Below, one piece after another: positions 57,190-64,000 of a stretch of 64,000 bases of DNA (positions are counted from its first letter, which is position 1; the number at the start of each line of letters is the position of its first letter). The stretch is from Elysia crispata (taxonomy: Eukaryota; Mollusca; Gastropoda; Plakobranchidae), in contig JAWDGP010002612.1 of NCBI GenBank assembly GCA_033675545.1, positions 187,501 to 251,500 of the forward strand, in the 5' to 3' direction. The position numbers and the translations under genes are program-made. The notes beneath the pieces were generated by a model that worked only from the letters and a program-made list of their open reading frames with translations, was not told where the DNA came from and did no database searches.

Positions 57190-60100
57190 ATGGGAAACAA
57201 AACTTCCCAAATGCTTCACAGGCTTACGAGTGAACATTCACACGAGGATAAGGAGGGCAGTTCAGATGGCGAGATCAAAAGAAAGCAGAGCAAACAGTAT
57301 CAAACAGCATCACTTCAAAAATTATTTCAGGTTTGCAATGAATGACTCGAAAGTATTTACGTCAAAGGGAACAGTTAAAGGGATGGGTGCACAATTAGTC
57401 TTGACTATGTGCCTTATATTTTAAAGTTTTCTGTCCTGATTGGTATAGGATGAAAAAGTAGTTTTCAAAACTAAGGCTATTATTGCATGATAGAAATAGC
57501 AAAAATGTTTTGAATCTTATGTAATGGTTATGTTCCCTCACAATCCTTTTTAAACTGAACAGTCAATAGCTGGAAAAAATCTTCCTAAGGTTGATGGAGA
57601 CCAATACAGCTCAGAGCACTTATACACTTTAAAATCTAATTCACTAAATTGTAAGAACATGAAATATTAAAAGAATCAAAATGTCTCTATATACATTTTA
57701 AAATTGTATCCATGAAAGGGCTTTGGAGAAGAGAGATAAAAGTATTTATACCCCACCTACTCTTTTGAACAGGTAATCATGCCTTAGAACTTGTTCTATA
57801 TTACCTTGCTTTGTTTTATTGTAGAAACTGGAACTTACAGCAGATGGACAAAATGCCCATCCTGGAGAGTTAACAAGGACAACATTTGAAGTGAGTATTA
57901 CCACCAAATAAGGATGGAAACATTTTTTACCGTTTAAGTCTATGTCGTAGTGTGTCTACCTACAGTTATTTTATTCTATAAATGAATATATTAGCCAGAG
58001 ATCAATTTATGGGGAAGGAGCATTGGAATCACGTCGAACAATAAGTCTGATGAGCCATGTCACTAAAAATCCGTCACAGTTTTTAACAATGAGGGCCTGA
58101 AATGAAATAAAACCAGAAATTTACCCAGATTAGTGCAGCTTTGTTCATGGCAAGGGAGCGACAAATGCCATTCACATGCTCAGAACAATATGTGAAAGGG
58201 CAATAGAGATTCAGAAAGATATGTATTTGTTTCATGAACTATACTAAAGCGTTCAAGAAGGTGAAACATGAAAACATCATGCAATTCTGTAAAGCACGTG
58301 AAGGGTCTTAAAGATTAAAAATTGAAATAAGCAATTACCTGTCAATAAAGCAAGGCGTAAGACAGGGCTGTGTCTTACCTCCAGATCTTTTCTCATTAAA
58401 CAGTGAATAAATCATGCGATCAATTAAAGGTAAAGCAGGATTACAACTACAAGTAGGCGGTCATATCATATCATCAACAACATCTGGTACGCTGACGACA
58501 CAGTCCTCATAGCAGAAAATAAAAGTGATCTGCAGACGTTACTAAATACCATCGTGAAAGAAAGCAAGAAAGTGGGACTCAGCTTAACCACTTTGAGACA
58601 TATAACTTACGCAGTACAACCAATTTTTTGTGAATAGATGCCTAAGCCATGTACATTGTATGTCCTCGAATCTGTTGATTTCGTCGTTCCCCATGAGGAT
58701 TAAATGTACTATGTACGTCATTTTTTATACTTCATAAAAAAGGCTCTGAATGTAAAGCAATTTATAATCTCATAATTGAAAATTTGCGACTCATACCACT
58801 CGTTAAACCAGAATAAGCCTTGTCAATGCGATTGAAAATTAACACGAAGGGGTTAAACAAAAAGAAAACTGAGACAATGGAGGTATCCAGGTAAAAAGTT
58901 ATCCCCCCCATGCAAATTGAAAATCGAGACTAAAGAGTTATGACAGGTAGGAAAATTCAAATGCTTAGAGGCAATGATTACAAAAAGCAGAAAATGTGAC
59001 ACAGAAATCAAGAAAAGAATAAACCTCTTTAAAAAATGAAACATATTCTGACTAAAAGCAAACTAGCCCTGTATGTGAGGCAACGAGTGCTCCGATATAT
59101 AGTACATCCAATCCCTATGCATAGCAGCGAAACTTAGACTTTAGAGCAAACAGCTAGAGATATAGATCACAGCAAGCGAGATGTGGTTTGTACACAGAAA
59201 GCTCAAAGTCTCATAGACAGAGAAGAAGGCAAACAAAAGTGAATTAAAAAGAGGCAGACACCAAATCAAATCTCAATAGAATCAGGAAAAAAAAGCAAGC
59301 AAAGTTTGTTGGCTATGTTTTCCATGGACATAGGTTGGAACACATCCTTACATGTGGAAGCCTGATACATATTGATTTGTATAATTTTTTAAGCCATATG
59401 AACATTTTATGGCTCATAAAATTAATTTGAATTAAACTAGCTTCATCCCATGCCATCAGATTACTGACAACTATTAGTTTTATCATTGTGAACAATACTC
59501 TCCACTTGCTAAAACTGATCCAAAATGGGAAAAAAAAAAAGAAGGGAAAACAGAAAATTTAAAAGTAATCATGTAAATACACTAATGCTGAAATAAGATA
59601 AAAAGAACTTAAGAATTCAGAGAATTTACTCAGAACTGGTAAAAAGAGTGGTTTAGGTTAGGGGATTCCCCTTTATCTATCTAATGAGGCAATATTTATG
59701 GTTCCTAGCATGTTGATCTGATGATAAATTGAGGAGAAATTCTTAGCAGCTGCTGTGGGTAATGTAGGATTTGGCACACAAAGATAAGGATCATTAACAA
59801 TCTTACCTCCGATTGGTGATTTTTTTTTTGAATAAACTGGTCAATCTTTTTTTCTTAATTTTTGTAACAGTTATGTTAGTATTTTTTTATAATAAAAGTT
59901 TTTGAATTGCAGTAACGTCATTTACTTAGATGTTTTTTTTTTAAAGATGGGAAATCAAACTTACTCTTAACATCTTTTAACAGAATGCCTTCAGTGGCCC
60001 TCTTCAAAAATTTGGTATACTACTCTTCTCCCAAATGACACACAGTGGCTCCAACTCATTTCGAGACAGAATCACAAGGGAACAATTTACCAAAGCTGGA

Positions 60101-63100
60101 AAAGAAATCCTGGAAATCTTTGATGAGAAGTCAGTGGTTAAATATTACTTTCATCTTTTTGCTTCAGGGAAGGATCACCTGACATCTGAAAGTAAGTTCA
60201 GGATTATTAATCTGGGCTCTTATGATATGCTTGTTCATAAATGGTTACTGTGAAGCAGCAGAATATGAAAAAAAAACAACAGATTTTTATAAAAGAATCG
60301 TTCATTTGTTCTAATTCAGGTACATACAAAAAGAAAAAAAAACAAAACAAAGGCACTGAGTACTTTTCCATTGGTCACGATTAGGGAAAAAAGGGAATGT
60401 TTTGTAAATTTTGGGTACTGATGTACAAATTTTTACCATTGAATCTATGGTTTATGTGCTGTTGAAACTGACGTCCATCACTGAAAATTTGGGCTGATTT
60501 TATCAGAGAGGCATGCAGTGACACTTTGAAATTAACATATACAATATCTTCAGGATTAGTGAGACCTTACCAAAATAAAGATTTAAATTTAAGAAGTCAA
60601 TGTGATGAGGAGTGAACTGACATAGACATGACTATGCTTTCCCTTTTTTTTTAACCAAAGAAAGAAGGTGGTCTCTTTGAGATAAATTTGTTTCCAAACA
60701 TTTTTTCTCCCTACTGTCATGGACAGTTTCAAAGCTGAAAGTTTACTGATTCTGACATTTGCAAATGTTAATATGTCTCATTCAATGGGAAAATTCTTTG
60801 ATATGCATTTTAAACAGAGGAGAAAAAGAATGCATGTGGTCAAGTTTTCTCTTTTTTATCTTCTAAAAGATGCAAAGCAGATGTTTGAGGTCTCGTTCTC
60901 TTTGACATTGTCCGTCTCGAAGATCAAGTATGTGGAAGATGAAAGAGATGGGCGAGTTATTGGAGCGATGGTTACTAGTCTAGTAAGAATGAATTTACCA
61001 TTAATGATTTTTACCACCAAGATTTATCAGCATTGCTTTTTACTTTAATCAAATTTATCTTTTCCATTTGAGGTAAAACTTTCATGGCTTCTGTGTTGTA
61101 ATATGATTAGATCTTACACGAAGTTAAAATCATAATGATCTGTTTTATTTTTGGCAGGACTAAATCATAAAAATGATGAAAACCGAACTACATGAGAATT
61201 CAAGAATTTAATCAGATTCTAGTGTTGTGGTAAATTTTACATCCAAAATATTATTTTCCCCATCTTTATTAGTCATCATTATAAATATCACTTCTTATGT
61301 AGAACTAAAATCTAGTATTAACTGTGGACTTTTTCCAAAGACATTAGAAATGGTTGCAACTTTTTGGTAATAAGAATTTGGATCACGTTTAAAAGAGAGA
61401 TGTTAGGATTGGGAGGAAGGTTAGGAAGATTCAATGAAGCTGTTGTTATATCATGAATGTTAAGGCAATTCAGGTCTTTTTTTTAAGCTTATGGTTAAAA
61501 AGAAGATCCTGTCTTTACCATATCACCTTTATTAAGCATGATTGTCAATTCTTGGGAGGTGAACTTAGATCCCAAAACAGGTTAAAAGTTTGAATGTATT
61601 GAGATTCAATCATAATCAGCTCAGTAGATGAAAAGTTTGAACTTCTCTTACACTCCTCATGCAAGAAAAGGGTGCATTTTAAAATTGTCAAAAAGTGTTT
61701 TGTGAGGTGAACTATAAAGTTACATTTTTGTTCCTTTAATCCAAATGGTCTTTGCAGGTTAAAAGAATCACTGCTGTATGCTGCTTGTGTAGAAAGTTAA
61801 TGGTCCCACTGTACAGACATGATGATGAGAAAATAGGAGTCAAAGTTAGTTTATATCATGAATTTACTAAACATAGATATAAAAAAATTTAGCTCAAACT
61901 GAACTTTCCTATTCCTATTTGATATCTTGCTTCAATAACTGTGTCAATCTTTTTTCTTCTCACTCTCATGTTGCAGTGTGGCATCGAATCAAAAGTCAGC
62001 TATGAGAAGTTTTGTAAGTGGCTAGATTCTTCTTGTCCTCATCTCTTCTATGGTGTACACAACTGGGTTGTATTTGTTCTCACAGGATCCACACTGCCAG
62101 AAGAAATGGTAAGAGTTGCAATCTCAGGTAACATACCTCAAAAATCAATCGTCCTCCTTTGATTAAAATCGTTAAAGATTTAATATACATAACTTTCAAG
62201 TGCAAACTTTGTTATTCTATATCCATCGAAAATTTGAAATATTTCAATTTTAGGCTGTGTGGAACTGTTTTTATTTTTCCAAAGGTTTCGACATGATTTT
62301 TGTGAATGGTTCGTAATTCATTTTGCCTCAGGTTTATGGCTTATGCCACAGTTCTCTTATATTAAAAACGAAAAATTCTGTGGATATATAGAGCCTGGAA
62401 ATATAATGGTATTTTGTTGGAATCTTTTAAATGAGGACAATTGTTACATTGATTATATGATTATGTGACAGCTCTAGTGTTTCACTATCATAAGTTGAAC
62501 ACAGTTACAGGATCTCTTTATCAAGATAGTCATATTTATACACGCCACACTTGATGACATGACGGAAAATCAAATGACTAATTTGGGCCAGGAATAAAAA
62601 AGATTTATTTAACTATGTAGCAAAGAAAATTGAAAACTCTCGAAAGCTAGACACCTGCAACTCATTTTTGGATACTCAGTGTATCAGTTGGGGACTTTTT
62701 TAACCTGATTAAATCAAAAATCAAGCAAATATACAATTATAATCTTTTTCAGGAGATGGCACGGGTCCCTCAGTTGGAAGGGGTGGCAGCTCGTGACAAC
62801 TGTACCTCTATGACCATTCTGTGGCTACTGTCTATAAGTTTGCCTCCAGTGTTTACGCGAGGCCAGGACGGGCAGGGTAAATCTTCACAGGCTACAGGTG
62901 GACTGGAACACAAAACAGGAGTTGGGAGGGAATCTGCTTCAACTGCAGACGGTGCTATTGGTGGGGTGACAAAGGATCCCATGTGGACTTCTATGCTGCT
63001 GCTGAGAAAGATGGTAAGTCATTAAATCTGTATTTCGTTCTTGTGCCACAAAAATCCCTCCAGATTGTAATAGAGGGAGAAGGGCTACAGTCCAAATTTT

Positions 63101-63756
63101 AAAGCTGGTTCTGAACAAAAATTCAATCATGACGTTTGCGTTTCTTTACTTCTTGTAGAACTTAATCAGTTTGTTCAAAACACTTCACACAAAATCTTAC
63201 AAAACTTAAAAAGATAAATTCAAAGTTGTAACTATTAAACATTTGTACCATTCCAGCATACCAACTGGATCTTCATCTGCCTAAACAGTGGCATTCATCT
63301 CATATCTTTGTGAGTTTAAAACACAGTCAGAGTTGAGACTTGGAACCATCTGGTCTGGAGTCTTACACTAGACCATGCTACCAACTGTATTGATCAGAAT
63401 TCTTGTTCATGCAAAAAAGTACTTCCCACCTGCAGTTGGGGGTGGTACCATTATCCAATAAGGAGGATAGGGCATGATCCATAACTAAATTGTCTATGAT
63501 AGATCTAATTCCTTTTAATCAGCCCTGAAGCTTGGTGATAAATGTCCATTTCAGTAAAAGATTCCTTGGGAAATTCAGTGAAAGACATAGAGTCTTAATT
63601 CTAAAGAATGAAAAAATCCCTTGGTGACATCTTTTGATAGATTAAGTTGAAATGATTTTTTTTTTATTTTGTTGTGTGTTTTCAGGCTCGTCTACCTCAG
63701 GTCCAAGGCTGGACACTTCTCTACAATAGTGACCAGCATGGCATGTCCATCAATAG
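57190..63756 (+). CDS. TLDc-domain protein (MEAK7/Rtc5-like), 3'-partial
   Basis: Proposed exons: 57190-57330, 57825-57890, 59984-60191, 60870-60982, 61758-61844 (less sure), 61977-62108, 62753-63013, 63686-63756; the gene continues beyond the window. All joins keep frame. The start MGNKTSQ has Gly2 and a small polar residue pattern suited to N-myristoylation, as in MEAK7 (MGN) and yeast Rtc5 (MGQ). The middle is helical and EF-hand-like (SYEKFCKWLDSSCPHLFYGV). The last visible exon, VQGWTLLYNSDQHGMSIN, is the start of a TLDc domain (family pattern W-x-L-L-Y/F-S-x-x-x-H-G-x-S). A Gly/Ser/Thr-rich insert in the 62753-63013 exon precedes it. TLDc proteins bind V-ATPase and act in oxidative stress or lysosome signalling; MEAK7 links to mTOR. 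Assignment within the family is tentative because the full TLDc domain is not visible. Skipping the 61758 exon also preserves frame. Confidence 0.72.
58130..59290 (+). mobile_element. Decayed RTE-type non-LTR retrotransposon in intron 2 of the TLDc gene
   Basis: With frame changes and stops, the + strand encodes recognisable reverse transcriptase pieces: GATNAIHMLRTICERAIE near 58165, a KQGVRQGC-like turn near 58350, and WYADDTVLIAENKSDLQTLL at about 58485-58545 with the YADD catalytic motif (58488-58499). Further on is VLRYIVHPIPMHSSET near 59088. This order and wording fit the RTE/BovB group. It is clearly dead. Neither end was defined. Confidence 0.75.
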
Positions 63757-64000
63757 GTAAATGGGGCTCCTGAGATAAAATACAATAAATAAACAAAATA
63801 TTAACGATTGATACATCTTTAGAAAAGCTCCAATCATCGAATGATATCAAGGCATTGAGCATTGTTTTTCCATTGCAGACTGGAGCTCACAGTTTAAAAA
63901 GTTTTTATATTCATTAAAAAATAAGCCCTCTATTCTGAGATTGGTGTAAGTCATGCGAGTGCCATCAAACCTTTCAAGCAAACGAGCTTAAATAACGGGT
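63757..64000 (+). other. Intron of the TLDc gene to the window edge
   Basis: Begins with a GTAAAT donor at 63757. No further exon seen before the end of the window. Confidence 0.6.

Overview
This is animal nuclear DNA. It is AT-rich, its genes are split into many small exons by GT-AG introns, and microsatellites and decayed transposons are common. The proteins are metazoan orthologues. Frequent TAGATCTAGA-type words and the overall look suggest a mollusc, probably a heterobranch gastropod; that placement is inference and no species is claimed.

Five conserved protein genes can be modelled exon by exon. (1) Positions 1-3201, + strand: the last two exons of a vitamin K epoxide reductase (VKORC1/VKORC1L1 type). 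(2) 19869 down to 8148, - strand: GTF2H3 (TFIIH p34), 12 coding exons, 302 aa. (3) 22241-33886, + strand: NPRL3 of the GATOR1 complex, 8 coding exons, 617 aa. (4) 56403 down to 45421, - strand: a DHHC palmitoyltransferase of the ZDHHC5/8 group, 8 coding exons, 837 aa, with a 544-residue disordered last exon. (5) 57190 to the right edge, + strand: the 5' part of a TLDc-domain protein resembling MEAK7/Rtc5, with an N-myristoylation-type start. Exon phases join cleanly throughout. GTF2H3/NPRL3 and ZDHHC5/8/TLDc are head-to-head pairs, and NPRL3 and ZDHHC5/8 converge on an 11.5-kb stretch (33.9-45.4 kb) without coding exons.

Mobile DNA lies between and inside the genes. A Tigger/pogo element (4131-6708) keeps its D-D-D transposase but has a frameshift near the N-terminus, and it appears to sit inside an older split element (3880-7670). 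Two non-autonomous TA-flanked elements with CAGT ends (13309-14429 and 15405-16302) lie in GTF2H3 introns. A decayed RTE-like LINE lies in intron 2 of the TLDc gene, and a tRNA-derived SINE lies in NPRL3. An unclassified repeat of about 115 bp occurs three times (8754, 26617, 32264). Minisatellites lie at 39.4, 41.4 and 51.1 kb.

The genes are not an operon. They are housekeeping or signalling genes: vitamin K recycling in the ER, transcription/DNA repair, amino-acid signalling to mTORC1, and membrane protein palmitoylation. No wholly new system was found. The best leads are the three-copy repeat, the shared subterminal block of the Tigger-like elements, a candidate poison exon in NPRL3, and antisense exon-like ORFs in an NPRL3 intron.
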